From: Solihabitans fulvus
GTDB taxonomy: Bacteria; Actinomycetota; Actinomycetes; Mycobacteriales; Pseudonocardiaceae
DNA: 64,000 bases
Reading direction: 5' to 3'
Assembly: GCF_008386585.1 (NCBI RefSeq)
Contig: NZ_VUOB01000062.1
Coordinates: 18,018 to 82,017, forward strand
The notes under the pieces were generated by a model. The model worked only from the letters and a program-made list of their open reading frames with translations. It did not search any database and was not told the origin of the DNA. The first letter of the stretch is position 1. Each line of letters starts with the position of its first letter. The translations under genes were made by a program, and so were the position numbers. This document shows, piece by piece, positions 25,793-34,781 of the stretch.

Positions 25793-26941
25793 TTAGCTTT
25801 TCCTGGCGAAACGGCGGATCCTCGTCGGCCGGAGCGCCGCGATCAACAGCGTCAGCAGCACGGTCAGCACGAGCGCGAACACGGGCAGCCACAGCAGCCG
25901 CGCCAGGATCCAGCCGGGGCCGTCCGGGGTCGTGTGCAGGCCGGGCAGCGTGCCGAACGCCCCCGCCACCAGCGTCACCACCGCGAGCGAGCTCTGGTGC
26001 AGCAGGAAGATCGGCAGGGCGCGGGCGTTCACGCCGCGCACCAGCGCCGCGACCCTCGGCCGCGCGGAGATCCTGGTCAGCAGCGGCACCGCCAGCAGCA
26101 CCGCGCCGGTCTGCGCGGCGGCCAGCGCCAGCGTCGCCGCCGACGGCGGGGCCAGGTTGGACCGGAGCTGGCCGGGCACGCCGACCGCGCTCACCGGGTA
26201 GTGCGCGACCAACACCAGCAGCGCGTACGCCGCGATCCCGCCGAACAGCAGGCCGAAGGCCATCCCGCGCGGCACCGACCGCCGCCGCCAGGCGAGGCCG
26301 AACTGCCAGGCCGCGCCCCACACGAACAGCTCGTTGAGCTGGTTCCACGGCGCCGGCACCGCGAAGTCCACCAGCACGGCGAGCGCGGCGGGCACGAGCG
26401 CGGCGGCGAGGCCGAGCCGGTCGTCCAGCCAGCTGGCCAGCGGGGTCACCGCGAGCATCAGCAGGTAGACGCCGAGGAACCACAGCGGCGTCGTGATCAG
26501 GTAGACCAGCGTGGACACCGTCACCTGCGGCAGGCCGCGCGCGGACAGGCCGAACAGCACCGCGGCCCAGCAGCCGAGCAGCACCGCGACCGGCACGGCG
26601 AGCGCGCCGAGCTTGCGGCCCCACCAGGCGAACACCGAGCCGCGCCGCGCCGCATAGCTGGCCGCGGCGGCGTACCCGCCGGTCAGGAAGAACAGGCCGA
26701 GCGTCTGGCAGAACCAGCTCACCGGCACGAGCCCCGGCATGAAACGGAGCGGGCTGTCCACGGACAGGCCGTTCACCCCGGACACCAGGGCCGTGACGAG
26801 CCAGTGCCCGCCAACGACCCCGGCGACGGCCAACACCCGCACGGTGTCCACCACCGGATTCCGCGTCGACGCGCCCACCGGTTTTGCCCTTTCCACGGTG
26901 CTGTCCACGTTGGTGATCGCTGTCGCGACGGCAGTGCTCAT
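25793..26941 (-). CDS. Acyltransferase-3 family membrane protein
   Basis: 382 residues with about ten membrane helices. The N-terminal DTVRVLAVAGVVGGHWLV has the conserved Arg and His region of acyltransferase-3 proteins. Other shared pieces are LFFLTGGYAAAASY and TPLWFLGVYLLMLAVTPLAS, the latter also found in the PLA2 fusion protein encoded at 22352-24667. Such proteins O-acylate sugars, lipids or glycopeptides in the envelope. The start codon overlaps the stop of the secreted hydrolase gene (ATGA), so the two are translationally coupled; the acyl donor or acceptor may be the hydrolase's product. Confidence 0.88.
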   Translation of the reverse strand: MSTAVATAITNVDSTVERAKPVGASTRNPVVDTVRVLAVAGVVGGHWLVTALVSGVNGLSVDSPLRFMPGLVPVSWFCQTLGLFFLTGGYAAAASYAARRGSVFAWWGRKLGALAVPVAVLLGCWAAVLFGLSARGLPQVTVSTLVYLITTPLWFLGVYLLMLAVTPLASWLDDRLGLAAALVPAALAVLVDFAVPAPWNQLNELFVWGAAWQFGLAWRRRSVPRGMAFGLLFGGIAAYALLVLVAHYPVSAVGVPGQLRSNLAPPSAATLALAAAQTGAVLLAVPLLTRISARPRVAALVRGVNARALPIFLLHQSSLAVVTLVAGAFGTLPGLHTTPDGPGWILARLLWLPVFALVLTVLLTLLIAALRPTRIRRFARKS

Positions 26942-27831
26942 CGGGTGACCTCCTTGACCTGTCCTGCGGCGATCCGGGCGAGGTTGCGCAGCGACTCGGT
27001 GCCCGGTTGGTAGTAGTCCTCGTGTTTCACCGCGCCGGCCACCGAGAACGGCCGTGCGCCGAAGTCCGGGTCGGTCGGGTCGGGCCCGTGGCCGAGGTCG
27101 CCGATGCGCACGTTCGGCACCCACTTCGTCCAGTCGTCGACGGCCCGCGCCGCCCACACCCGCGCGGTGGTGTGCAGGGCGGCCGCCGAGTCGGCGCGCA
27201 CGCCGGGGCTGCCGGTGAACACCAGGTCGTCCGCCGGCAGGTCGTGCGCGGCCAGCCCGCAGACCACCGAGCCGTAGCTGTGGCAGAACAGGCGAAGCGG
27301 CACGCCGGGCCGCACCGCGGCGAGGCCGCGCACGAAACCGGTCAGCGCGACGGCCCCTGCCCTGGCCAGCCGGCCGGTGGCCGCGTCGACGCCGACACCC
27401 TCCGGCGTCTGGTAGCCGAGCCAGGCGATCACGGCCGTGCCGTCGCCGGACTCGCGGTGCAGCGCCTCGGCCATCCCGTACGGCGAGCGCAGCGGGGTGC
27501 TCGCGTTGTCGAAGCGCGGCAGGTCGACGTCCGACCCCGGCACCACGACCGCGATGCTGGTGGCCCGAGCGAGGTCGCCGAACACCACGGCGATCCGGCC
27601 GCGGCCGCGCGCGTCGAACAGCAGCAGCTGCTCGCCCGCCCACCGCGTGCCACCGGCGTTGTGCTGGTTGGCCAGGTAGCGCTGCTCGATGGGCGCGCCG
27701 TCCTGGTTGCCGACCGCCTCGGCCGGGGCCGGGCCGGTGAGCACCTCCTGTGCGCTGGCCGGCTGGCCGGCCGAGACGGTGACCAGCGCGGCGAGTGCGA
27801 AGGCGAGCAGCCCCGCCGTTGTCCTCTTCAT
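26938..27831 (-). CDS. Secreted alpha/beta hydrolase (DUF1023-like)
   Basis: 297 residues with a Sec signal peptide ending at PASAQEV. Alpha/beta hydrolase features: VVVPGSDVD and the nucleophile elbow in LFCHSYGSVVCGLAAHD (Ser in HSYGS). The arrangement, with DLVFTGSPGVRADSAAAL after the elbow, is that of the DUF1023 family of actinobacterial exported hydrolases; the substrate is unknown. First gene of a coupled pair with the acyltransferase-3 gene. A 17-base motif shared with the sensor kinase promoter lies 57 bases upstream, pointing to control by the neighbouring two-component system. Confidence 0.87.
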   Translation of the reverse strand: MKRTTAGLLAFALAALVTVSAGQPASAQEVLTGPAPAEAVGNQDGAPIEQRYLANQHNAGGTRWAGEQLLLFDARGRGRIAVVFGDLARATSIAVVVPGSDVDLPRFDNASTPLRSPYGMAEALHRESGDGTAVIAWLGYQTPEGVGVDAATGRLARAGAVALTGFVRGLAAVRPGVPLRLFCHSYGSVVCGLAAHDLPADDLVFTGSPGVRADSAAALHTTARVWAARAVDDWTKWVPNVRIGDLGHGPDPTDPDFGARPFSVAGAVKHEDYYQPGTESLRNLARIAAGQVKEVTR

Positions 27832-27888
27832 GGGGCGAACGCTAGGAAGGTGACGCCCTCCGAAGCGTCACTCCGCAGCGCCATCTCC

Positions 27889-27905
27889 CGGGTGCTACCC
27901 GGGTA
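27889..27905. promoter_or_regulatory. Candidate response-regulator site upstream of the hydrolase gene
   Basis: CGGGTGCTACCCGGGTA, identical over 17 bases to 30054-30070. It contains the palindrome TACCCGGGTA. It lies 57 bases before the hydrolase start; the other copy lies 58 bases before the sensor kinase start, in the same orientation. Confidence 0.75.
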
Positions 27906-27926
27906 TCAGAACGAGCGGTATGAGAA

Positions 27927-28613
27927 CTACGGCCGGGGCGAAACCAAGCCGCTCTCGTAGGCCACGATCACGGCCTGGGCGCGGTCCCGCAGCCCCAGCT
28001 TGGTGAGCACCCGGCTGACATGTGTCTTCACCGTCTGCTCGGCCAGCACCAGCGTCGCGGCGATCTCGGCGTTGGACAGGCCCTGCGCGACGAGGCCGAG
28101 CACCTCGGTCTCCCGCTCGGTCAGCGCGGACAGCGCCTCCGGCCGGACCCGGACGCCGCGTTCCACGGGCTGCGCCTTGACGAAGTCCTCGATCAGCCGC
28201 CTGGTCACCGACGGCGCGAGCAGCGCCTCTCCCTGGGCCACCACGCGCACCCCGGCGAGCAGCTCGCTCGCCGGGGCGTGCTTGAGCAGGAACCCGCTCG
28301 CGCCGGCCCGCAGCGCCTCGTACACGTAGTCGTCCAGCTCGAAGGTGGTCAGGATCAGCACCTTCGGCTGGTTCTGGTGCGAGCCGTCCAGGATCAGCCG
28401 GGTGGCGGCCAGGCCGTCCATCTCCGGCATCCGGATGTCCATCAGCACCACGTCGGGGCCGAGCCCGTCGGTGTGCAGGGCACGCGCGACCCGCACCGCG
28501 TCCCTGCCGTTCTCGGCGGTGCCGACGACCTCGATGTCGGCCTGCGCGGCCAACAGCGCGGAGAAGCCCTCCCGCACCATCGCCTGGTCGTCGACGACGA
28601 GCACCCTGATCAC
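27927..28613 (-). CDS. NarL/LuxR-type response regulator
   Basis: 228 residues from GTG 28613 (GTG 28622 also in frame). Receiver domain: VVDDQAMVREGF, phospho-acceptor Asp in VVLMDIRMPEMDG, Thr in LTTFELDDY and Lys in LLKHAPASELL. LuxR-type helix-turn-helix at about 160-220 (LTERETEVLGLVAQGLSNAE, IAATLVLAEQTVKTHV). It follows the histidine kinase gene by 65 bases and is the likely reader of the shared 17-base motif. Confidence 0.93.
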   Translation of the reverse strand: MIRVLVVDDQAMVREGFSALLAAQADIEVVGTAENGRDAVRVARALHTDGLGPDVVLMDIRMPEMDGLAATRLILDGSHQNQPKVLILTTFELDDYVYEALRAGASGFLLKHAPASELLAGVRVVAQGEALLAPSVTRRLIEDFVKAQPVERGVRVRPEALSALTERETEVLGLVAQGLSNAEIAATLVLAEQTVKTHVSRVLTKLGLRDRAQAVIVAYESGLVSPRP

Positions 28614-28678
28614 GGGCCCCACCCTAGTGCGGCCGGCTGGCCCACCACACCGCGTCCTCGACGGGGTCGATCAGCGAG

Positions 28679-29995
28679 CTAGTCGATCGGCAGCACCGCG
28701 CGGACCTCGAAGCCTCCATCCACAGTGGATTCCGCCGTCACCACGCCGCCGTGCAGCTGGGCCCGTTCCCACATGCCGGCAAGGCCGTTGCCGCCGCTGC
28801 GCCCGGTCGTCACCGACGGCGGCAGCTCGGCGGGCCAGTTGCGCACCTCGATCTCCAGCGCGTTGTCGATCCGGCGCAGCCGCACCGCGACGGCCGCGCC
28901 TGGCGCGTGCCGGCGGGCGTTGGTCAGCGCCTCCTGCACGATCCGGTACGCGGTGAGCCCGAGCACCTCGCCGACTCCGTCCGCGATGTCGGCGGGCTTC
29001 TCGAGCGTCACCACGACCCCGGCCTGCCGGGTCGTCGCGACCAGCTCGGCGATCTGGTCGAGCCCGGGTTGCGGCGCGAGCTCGGCCGCCTGGTCGGAGG
29101 TGCGCAGCACGCCGAGCAGCCGCTGCATGTCCATGATCGCCGCCCTGGCCAGCTCGCCGATCTCGGCGAACTCCTTGACGCCGTCCTCCGGCATGCCCTG
29201 CACCCGGTAGGGCGCGGTCTCGCAGCGGACCGCCACCATCGACATGTGGTGCGCGACCACGTCGTGCATCTCCCTGGCGATCCGCGCCCGCTCGGCCAGC
29301 CGCGCCTGCTCCAGTTGCGCCTGCGCGGAGCGCTGTTCCTGCACGGCGATCGCCCGTTTGGCCCGTCCGCGCGAACCGAAGCTGTGCGCGACGACCAGGA
29401 CGAGGACGACGATCACGAGCGCGACCACGTAGGAGTTCGTGTAGGACTTCGTCGATTCCTCGTCACCGAACGCGGTGATCCAGCCGAGCACGACCGCGGT
29501 GATCACGCCGGCGCTGGCCACGTAGCCCGCGCTGCACCGGAAACCGACGGCGGCCAGCACGGGGAAATAGGCGGCGAACTGCCACGGCTGGAACACGTTG
29601 TGCAGGTCCGACGCCATGCCGGGCGGGCCGCCGGGGTGCGAGCCGTCGATGGTCGGCAGCGTCATCAGCCACCTGGCCAGCAGCAGGGTCAGGGTGGCCA
29701 GCCGCCAGGCGTCCAGCGGCCGCCGCACCGCGAGCACGAGCGGCACGGCGGTCAACACGAACAGCAGCGGCCACCAGCCCGCCGGCTTGTGCCGGCTGAC
29801 GTAGTAGACGCTGGCGAGGATGGAGACGACGCCGGCGTAGACGATCACCAGGAACCAGCCGAGTCGGCGGAGCCTGCGCTGCGACGGCTTCTCGTCGCGC
29901 GGCGGGGCCGGCGCGTACGGCGGGGACCACAGCAGCGTCTGCGCGAAGGTCGTCATGACGTTGCGCAGCGGGCTGGGGTTGGGCGAGGGGTTCAT
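28679..29995 (-). CDS. Sensor histidine kinase, HisKA_3 / NarL-partner type
   Basis: 438 residues. An N-terminal region of about six membrane helices (residues 45-205) has little outside the membrane, so the signal is probably sensed in or near the bilayer. A coiled-coil linker (AKRAIAVQEQRSAQAQLEQA) leads to the dimerisation helix with phospho-acceptor His in REMHDVVAHHMS. The ATPase domain shows YRIVQEALTNARRHAPGA (N box) and GNGLAGMWERA (G box). It should phosphorylate the response regulator downstream. The 17-base motif 58 bases upstream suggests autoregulation. Confidence 0.93.
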   Translation of the reverse strand: MNPSPNPSPLRNVMTTFAQTLLWSPPYAPAPPRDEKPSQRRLRRLGWFLVIVYAGVVSILASVYYVSRHKPAGWWPLLFVLTAVPLVLAVRRPLDAWRLATLTLLLARWLMTLPTIDGSHPGGPPGMASDLHNVFQPWQFAAYFPVLAAVGFRCSAGYVASAGVITAVVLGWITAFGDEESTKSYTNSYVVALVIVVLVLVVAHSFGSRGRAKRAIAVQEQRSAQAQLEQARLAERARIAREMHDVVAHHMSMVAVRCETAPYRVQGMPEDGVKEFAEIGELARAAIMDMQRLLGVLRTSDQAAELAPQPGLDQIAELVATTRQAGVVVTLEKPADIADGVGEVLGLTAYRIVQEALTNARRHAPGAAVAVRLRRIDNALEIEVRNWPAELPPSVTTGRSGGNGLAGMWERAQLHGGVVTAESTVDGGFEVRAVLPID

Positions 29996-30053
29996 CGTGC
30001 GCCGATGCTATGCGGCGGTACGGGGTCCGGCATTGGCCCCTGGCGTGATTTTT

Positions 30054-30070
30054 CGGGTGCTACCCGGGTA
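30054..30070. promoter_or_regulatory. Candidate response-regulator site upstream of the sensor kinase gene
   Basis: CGGGTGCTACCCGGGTA, exact copy of 27889-27905, 58 bases before the kinase start. Confidence 0.75.
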
Positions 30071-30182
30071 CTACGCCGGTGCGCGTCCGCGTCAACGGTG
30101 ACCGAGCGTGCACCTATTGAGGCTTCCGCCAGCCGCCCCCCACCCGGTAGGCAGGTAGTGAGCCGCAGACGCGGACCCTGTG

Positions 30183-30698
30183 ATGGAAGATGGCCCGATG
30201 GACCCGGAGCATGATCCAGATCGCCGGCTGCGGCTGACCGCCGTGGCGAGCGAGGCGCTGGCCGCCGCCAAGGCCGGGGAGGATGCTGTCGCGGTCGACC
30301 TGGTGACGGGCTTCCTGAGTGGTTCGCCCGAGGCGGACACGGACATTCGCGAGTTGGTGCTGCTGCTGTTCTCCGAGTGCAGCGGGATGGTGGCGGCGCT
30401 GGGGTCCGGCGGGGCGACGCCGGTGAAGATGCAGGTGTTCGACGAGGACGGCCAGGAGGTGCCGATCGACGACGCCGACCCGCCGGTCCGCACGGCGATC
30501 CGCACGCTGCTGGCCGAGGTGCACGGCGACGAGGCCGCCGCGCAGGAACAGATCGAGATCGCGCTGGCCAACGGCGCGCCGCAGGAACTGGCCACGGTGG
30601 TGCTCCAGGCCCTGCGCTGGACGCTGAAGCTCGCCACCGAATGCCACACCCGCGAACTCGCGGTCGTGCCCTGGATCGCCGAGGCGCTGGAGGACTGA
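30183..30698 (+). CDS. Hypothetical protein
   Basis: 171 residues from ATG 30183; ATG 30198 has GGAAG 9 bases upstream and may be the true start. Acidic, mostly helical, no signal peptide or membrane segment. It has a short turn-rich middle (QVFDEDGQEVPIDDADPPVR) and a C-terminal helical half (AQEQIEIALANGAPQELATV). I do not recognise the family. Divergent from the sensor kinase gene. Confidence 0.7.
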   Translation: MEDGPMDPEHDPDRRLRLTAVASEALAAAKAGEDAVAVDLVTGFLSGSPEADTDIRELVLLLFSECSGMVAALGSGGATPVKMQVFDEDGQEVPIDDADPPVRTAIRTLLAEVHGDEAAAQEQIEIALANGAPQELATVVLQALRWTLKLATECHTRELAVVPWIAEALED

Positions 30699-30773
30699 CG
30701 ACGCGCGGTCTCGGAGATCGGCGGCAAACCCGTCATCGAGCACGATTCGGCGGCGGCTGAATATGGTTGGCGC

Positions 30774-31832
30774 ATGACAGCTGCCAGGGTCGCACTCGTC
30801 GGATACGGGCTGGGCGGATCGGTCTTCCACGCCCCTTTTCTTGCCAGCACAGCGGGTCTGCGGCTGAGCGCGGTGGTCACCGGCAATCCGGACCGGCGGG
30901 CCGAGGTGGCCGCGCGCTATCCGGGCACCGAGCTGATCGCGGACGTCGAGGAGTTGTGGGCCCGCGCGGGCGACTTCGACCTCGCGGTGATCTCCACCCC
31001 CAACCGCCAGCACGCCGGGCACGCGCGGGCGGCCGTCGAGCACGGGCTGCCGGCCGTGGTGGACAAGCCGTTCGCGACGACCACCGCCGACGCGGTGGCA
31101 CTGGCCGCGCTCGCGCAGGAGCGCGGCCTGCTGCTCGCGCCGTTCCACAACCGCCGCTACGACGGCGACTTCCGCACGGTTCGCCGGTTGCTCGCCGAGC
31201 GGGCGCTTGGCCGGGTGCACCGCTTCGAGTCGCGCTTCGAGCGGTGGCGGCCGGAGGTGCGGTCGTCGTGGAAGGAGAGCGCCGATCCGGCCGACGCGGG
31301 CGGGATCGTGTTCGATCTCGGCAGCCACCTGATCGACCAGGCCGTCGCGCTGTTCGGGCGGCCGACCTCGGTGTACGCGGAGGTCGCCGTCGCGCGAGCC
31401 GACGCGGTGGCCGACGACGACGCGTTCCTCGCGCTGACGCACGCCGACGGCACCCGCTCGCAGCTGTGGATGAGCGCGCTCGCCGCGGACCTCGGCCCGA
31501 GGTTCCGGGTGTTGGGGAACCGGGCGGGCTTCGTCAAGCACGGGTTGGACCCGCAAGAGGCCGCGCTGCGCGCCGGCGCGACGCCGGGCGGGGCCGGGTG
31601 GGGCGAAGAGCCCGAGTCGGCCTGGGGTCGGCTCGGCGCGCTCGACGACGTCCGGGCGGTCCGCACTGAACCCGGCGCGTACCAGCTGTTCTACGCCGGC
31701 GTGGCGAGGGCGCTCGCCGAGGGCACGCCGCCGCCGGTGCGCGCGGCGGACGGTGTCGCGGTGCTCGAGGTGATCGAGGCGGCCTACCGGTCGGCCGCGT
31801 CCGGCGAGACGGTGAAACTTAATCAGCAATAA
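30774..31832 (+). CDS. Gfo/Idh/MocA-family oxidoreductase
   Basis: 352 residues. The N-terminal NAD(P) fold starts with VALVGYGLGGSVFHAPFL. The family's EKP motif is VDKPFATT here, where Lys is catalytic. The segment GGIVFDLGSHLIDQAVALFG is the usual D/H-containing C-terminal motif. These enzymes oxidise or reduce sugar-like alcohols with NAD(P). No sugar cluster is nearby, so the substrate is open. It could be read through into the flavin hydroxylase gene 78 bases on, but an AT-rich promoter-like stretch lies between. Confidence 0.92.
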   Translation: MTAARVALVGYGLGGSVFHAPFLASTAGLRLSAVVTGNPDRRAEVAARYPGTELIADVEELWARAGDFDLAVISTPNRQHAGHARAAVEHGLPAVVDKPFATTTADAVALAALAQERGLLLAPFHNRRYDGDFRTVRRLLAERALGRVHRFESRFERWRPEVRSSWKESADPADAGGIVFDLGSHLIDQAVALFGRPTSVYAEVAVARADAVADDDAFLALTHADGTRSQLWMSALAADLGPRFRVLGNRAGFVKHGLDPQEAALRAGATPGGAGWGEEPESAWGRLGALDDVRAVRTEPGAYQLFYAGVARALAEGTPPPVRAADGVAVLEVIEAAYRSAASGETVKLNQQ

Positions 31833-31910
31833 CTCTTGTCCAACAAACCTCTTACTCTCTAAGATGCTGACTGAATGCGAGGTCTCACAGGGTCTGACAG
31901 GGGAGGAAGC

Positions 31911-33500
31911 ATGGTCGAGGAGAGAGTGCCGGTCCTGGTGGTCGGCGCGGGTCTGGCGGGGCTGTCGACCGCGATGTTCCTGGCGCGGCGGGGCGTGCGG
32001 TCGCTGGTCGTGGAGAAGCACGCCGGCACGTCCATCCACCCGAGAGCGTCCGGACAGAGCCCCCGCACGATGGAGTTACTCCGGTTCGCCGGCATCCACG
32101 ACGAGGTGCTCGCCGCGAGCTACGGCATGGCCGGCGGCATGCGGATCATCATCGCGGAGAGCATGCGCGGCACGGTCTACCAGACCATCCTCGGCAACAA
32201 GGAGGACTGGGACGCCAGCGCGTTCTCGCCGCTGCCGTGGGGCATGGCCACCCAGGACCGGGTCGAGCCGATCATGCTGGAGCGGGCGACCGAACTCGGC
32301 GCGCGGGTGTCGTTCAGCACCGAGTTGATCTCCGTCGACCAGGACGACGACGGCGTCACCGCCACGCTGCTTGACCGAACGAACGGCAGGCTGACGCACG
32401 TCCGCGCCGACTACCTCGTCGCCGCCGACGGCGGGCGCAGCCCAATCCGCGAACGGCTCGGCATCGCCTGCCGGGGGCCGGGCACGCTCGGCCACAGCCT
32501 CGGCGTGCTGTTCGAGGCGGACCTCAGCGAGATCGTCGAGCCCGGCTCCGCGAGCCTGTACTACCTGAAGAACCCTGCGTTCACTGGGGTGATCGTCACG
32601 ATGGACAACTACGGCAAGCACGGCTTCGGCGTCGAGTACCACCCGGAGAACGGCGAGTCGGCCGCCGACTTCCCGCCGGAGCGGATCACCGAGCTGCTGC
32701 GCATCGCCACCGACGTGCCCGACCTGACCCCGACCATCCTTGGCGTGCAGGCGTGGGAGATCGGCGCCAAGGTGGCCGAGCGGTTCCGCGATGGCAGGGT
32801 GTTCCTGGCGGGCGACGCGGCGAAGGTGACCCCGCCGACCGGCGGGCTCGGCGGCAACACCGCCGTCCAGGACGGCTACGACCTCGCCTGGAAGCTGGCC
32901 GCCGTGCTGCGCGGCGAGGCAGGGGCCGGGCTGCTGGACAGCTACGAGCCGGAGCGCCGCCCGTTCGCCGAAATGGTGGTGGCGCACTCGATGCACAACG
33001 CCGCCGACCGGATGAACGTCGGGGCCAGCAAGAACGAGGGCCAGATCGACGCGTTCGAGCTCCAGTTCGGCTACCGCTGCCGGTCGGCCGCCGTGCTCGC
33101 CGAGGACGACGAGGCCGCGCCGACGGAGAACCCGCGCGAGCCGTCCGGCCGCCCCGGTTTCCGCGCGCCGCACGTGCCGCTGATCCTCGACGGCACGGAA
33201 CTGTCCACAGTGGACCTCTTCGGCGGCGACTGGGTGGTGTTCACCGGGCCGGAGGGCGGACTGTGGCACGAGGCCGCGCGGCACGCCGCCGACCGCCTCG
33301 GCGTGCCGGTGCGCGCCTACGGCGTCGGCCCCGGCCTGGCCGACCCCACCGGCGGCCTGGTCGACCGGTACGGCCTCGGCGCTGGCGGCGCGAGCCTGGT
33401 GCGGCCGGACGGCGTGGTGGCCTGGCGCGCGACGCGCGAGGTCGACGACCCGGCGGCCACCCTGCACGCGGCGCTGGCCACGGTCCTCTCCCGCCAATAG
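31911..33500 (+). CDS. FAD-dependent aromatic hydroxylase, RdmE-like (aklavinone 12-hydroxylase type)
   Basis: 529 residues from ATG 31911 (GGGGAGG at 5-6 bases). FAD motif VVGAGLAGLSTAMFLARRGV, the DG motif region VAADGGRSPIRERLGI, and GRVFLAGDAAKVTPPTGGLG (second FAD motif) place it in the PheA/TfdB class A flavoprotein hydroxylases with a thioredoxin-like C-terminal domain. From memory, segments such as LSTVDLFGGDWVVF and GASLVRPDGVVAWR resemble RdmE, which hydroxylates anthracycline aglycones. No polyketide synthase is nearby, so it is an orphan; detoxifying an aromatic antibiotic is another possible job. Confidence 0.88.
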   Translation: MVEERVPVLVVGAGLAGLSTAMFLARRGVRSLVVEKHAGTSIHPRASGQSPRTMELLRFAGIHDEVLAASYGMAGGMRIIIAESMRGTVYQTILGNKEDWDASAFSPLPWGMATQDRVEPIMLERATELGARVSFSTELISVDQDDDGVTATLLDRTNGRLTHVRADYLVAADGGRSPIRERLGIACRGPGTLGHSLGVLFEADLSEIVEPGSASLYYLKNPAFTGVIVTMDNYGKHGFGVEYHPENGESAADFPPERITELLRIATDVPDLTPTILGVQAWEIGAKVAERFRDGRVFLAGDAAKVTPPTGGLGGNTAVQDGYDLAWKLAAVLRGEAGAGLLDSYEPERRPFAEMVVAHSMHNAADRMNVGASKNEGQIDAFELQFGYRCRSAAVLAEDDEAAPTENPREPSGRPGFRAPHVPLILDGTELSTVDLFGGDWVVFTGPEGGLWHEAARHAADRLGVPVRAYGVGPGLADPTGGLVDRYGLGAGGASLVRPDGVVAWRATREVDDPAATLHAALATVLSRQ

Positions 33501-33524
33501 GGCGTACCAACCCGGAACGCGCTA

Positions 33525-33556
33525 CCGAGGGCCGCCTTTCCGAGGGCGGCCCTCGG
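33525..33556 (+). terminator. Hairpin terminator after the flavin hydroxylase gene
   Basis: CCGAGGGCCGCC pairs fully with GGCGGCCCTCGG, 8-base loop, starting 25 bases after the stop. Confidence 0.85.
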
Positions 33557-33671
33557 CGCGCGCGGCCCGTCCGGCTGACGGCGGCCGGCCAACGGGTGAC
33601 AGGCATTGACGGTGACCCAGGTCACAGAAAAGATCTGAGCGCCCGCTCTACTCACCAGTAACGAGGTTGCG

Positions 33672-34583
33672 ATGACCGGTTCCGGCACTGTCGCCCACCG
33701 ACCCCTCGCCGTCGTCTCCGCGCTCGTGGTTCTCCTCGGCCTGCTGCTGATCGGCAACGGCCCCGCCGACGCGGCCACCGGCTACCACCGCTACGTCGCC
33801 CTCGGCGACTCCTACGCCTCGGGACCGTTCATCCCCGATCAGGTCGGCACGCCGTTCGGCTGCTTCCGCTCCAACCACAACTACCCCTCGCTGGTCGCGC
33901 GGGGACTCGGCGTCGGCTCGTTCACCGACATCTCCTGCGGCGGCGCGGCGACCCCCGACATGACCGGCAGCCAGTCGGTGCTGTTCGGCAGCAACCCGCC
34001 GCAGTTCAGCGCGCTGAGGCCCGACACGGACCTGGTCACCGTGTCCATCGGCGGCAACGACATCGGGTTCGGCGGCATCCTGCTCACCTGCGGGTCGGAG
34101 AGCCTGCTCAACCCGTTCGGCTCGCCGTGCGCCAACCACTACGGCGACCAGCTCAGCCAGCGGATCGCCGCCACCGCGCCCAAGGTCGGCGCGGTACTGG
34201 CCGGCATCCACCAGCGCGCGCCGCGCGCCAGGGTCGTGCTCGTCGGCTACCTGCGGATCCTGCCGCCGTCGGGCGGCTGCTGGCCAGTCGTGCCCATCTC
34301 GCGAGGCGACGTGCCCTACCTCGACTCGGTGGAGCAGCAGCTCAACGGGATGCTCGCGCAGCAGGCCGCCGGGCACGGCGCCACCTTCGTCAATCCCTAC
34401 GCCGTGAGCCTCGGGCACGACGTCTGCCAGGCGCCGTGGACCAAGTGGGTCGAGGGGATCGTGCCGACCTCGCCCGCGTTCCCGGTACACCCCAACGCGA
34501 CCGGCATGAACGTGGTCGCCAACCAGGTGCTCGCCGGCCTTGGCGCGACCGCACGCACCGCACAACCATCCGGCACCAGCTAG
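33672..34583 (+). CDS. Secreted SGNH/GDSL-type lipase
   Basis: 303 residues with a signal peptide (LAVVSALVVLLGLLLIGNGP core, cleavage near ADAATG). Block I GDSYASG (catalytic Ser), block III SIGGNDIGF and block V FPVHPNATGM (catalytic His). Six Cys, as in Streptomyces lipases of the SCO7513 type. It would split extracellular acyl esters. It is only distantly similar to the first SGNH lipase of this window (20630-21415), so the two are not a recent duplication. Confidence 0.92.
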   Translation: MTGSGTVAHRPLAVVSALVVLLGLLLIGNGPADAATGYHRYVALGDSYASGPFIPDQVGTPFGCFRSNHNYPSLVARGLGVGSFTDISCGGAATPDMTGSQSVLFGSNPPQFSALRPDTDLVTVSIGGNDIGFGGILLTCGSESLLNPFGSPCANHYGDQLSQRIAATAPKVGAVLAGIHQRAPRARVVLVGYLRILPPSGGCWPVVPISRGDVPYLDSVEQQLNGMLAQQAAGHGATFVNPYAVSLGHDVCQAPWTKWVEGIVPTSPAFPVHPNATGMNVVANQVLAGLGATARTAQPSGTS

Positions 34584-34720
34584 GGCATATCCCGTGAGAC
34601 TCCGAGAGGCAGGCGGTGATCTGCGGTTTCCGGGAAACCGGTCGCCCACCTGCGGAAACGTTTCGTCAAGCTCCCGCACAACCGATCACGTTCCCGCAGG
34701 TCGCTGAACGTTGATGCCAG

Positions 34721-34754
34721 CCTCTCCCCACCTTTTCCCGACGGTGGGGAGAGG
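34721..34754. terminator. Bidirectional terminator between convergent genes
   Basis: CCTCTCCCCACC pairs with GGTGGGGAGAGG across a 10-base loop containing TTTT. It lies between the lipase (plus) and Imm1 (minus) genes. Confidence 0.85.
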
Positions 34755-34781
34755 CCGGCCACCCCGGAGGTAGTCTCGCCC

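Noticed and set aside
31911..33500. Part of a polyketide biosynthetic cluster
   Set aside because: No synthase, cyclase, carrier protein or deoxysugar gene within the window.
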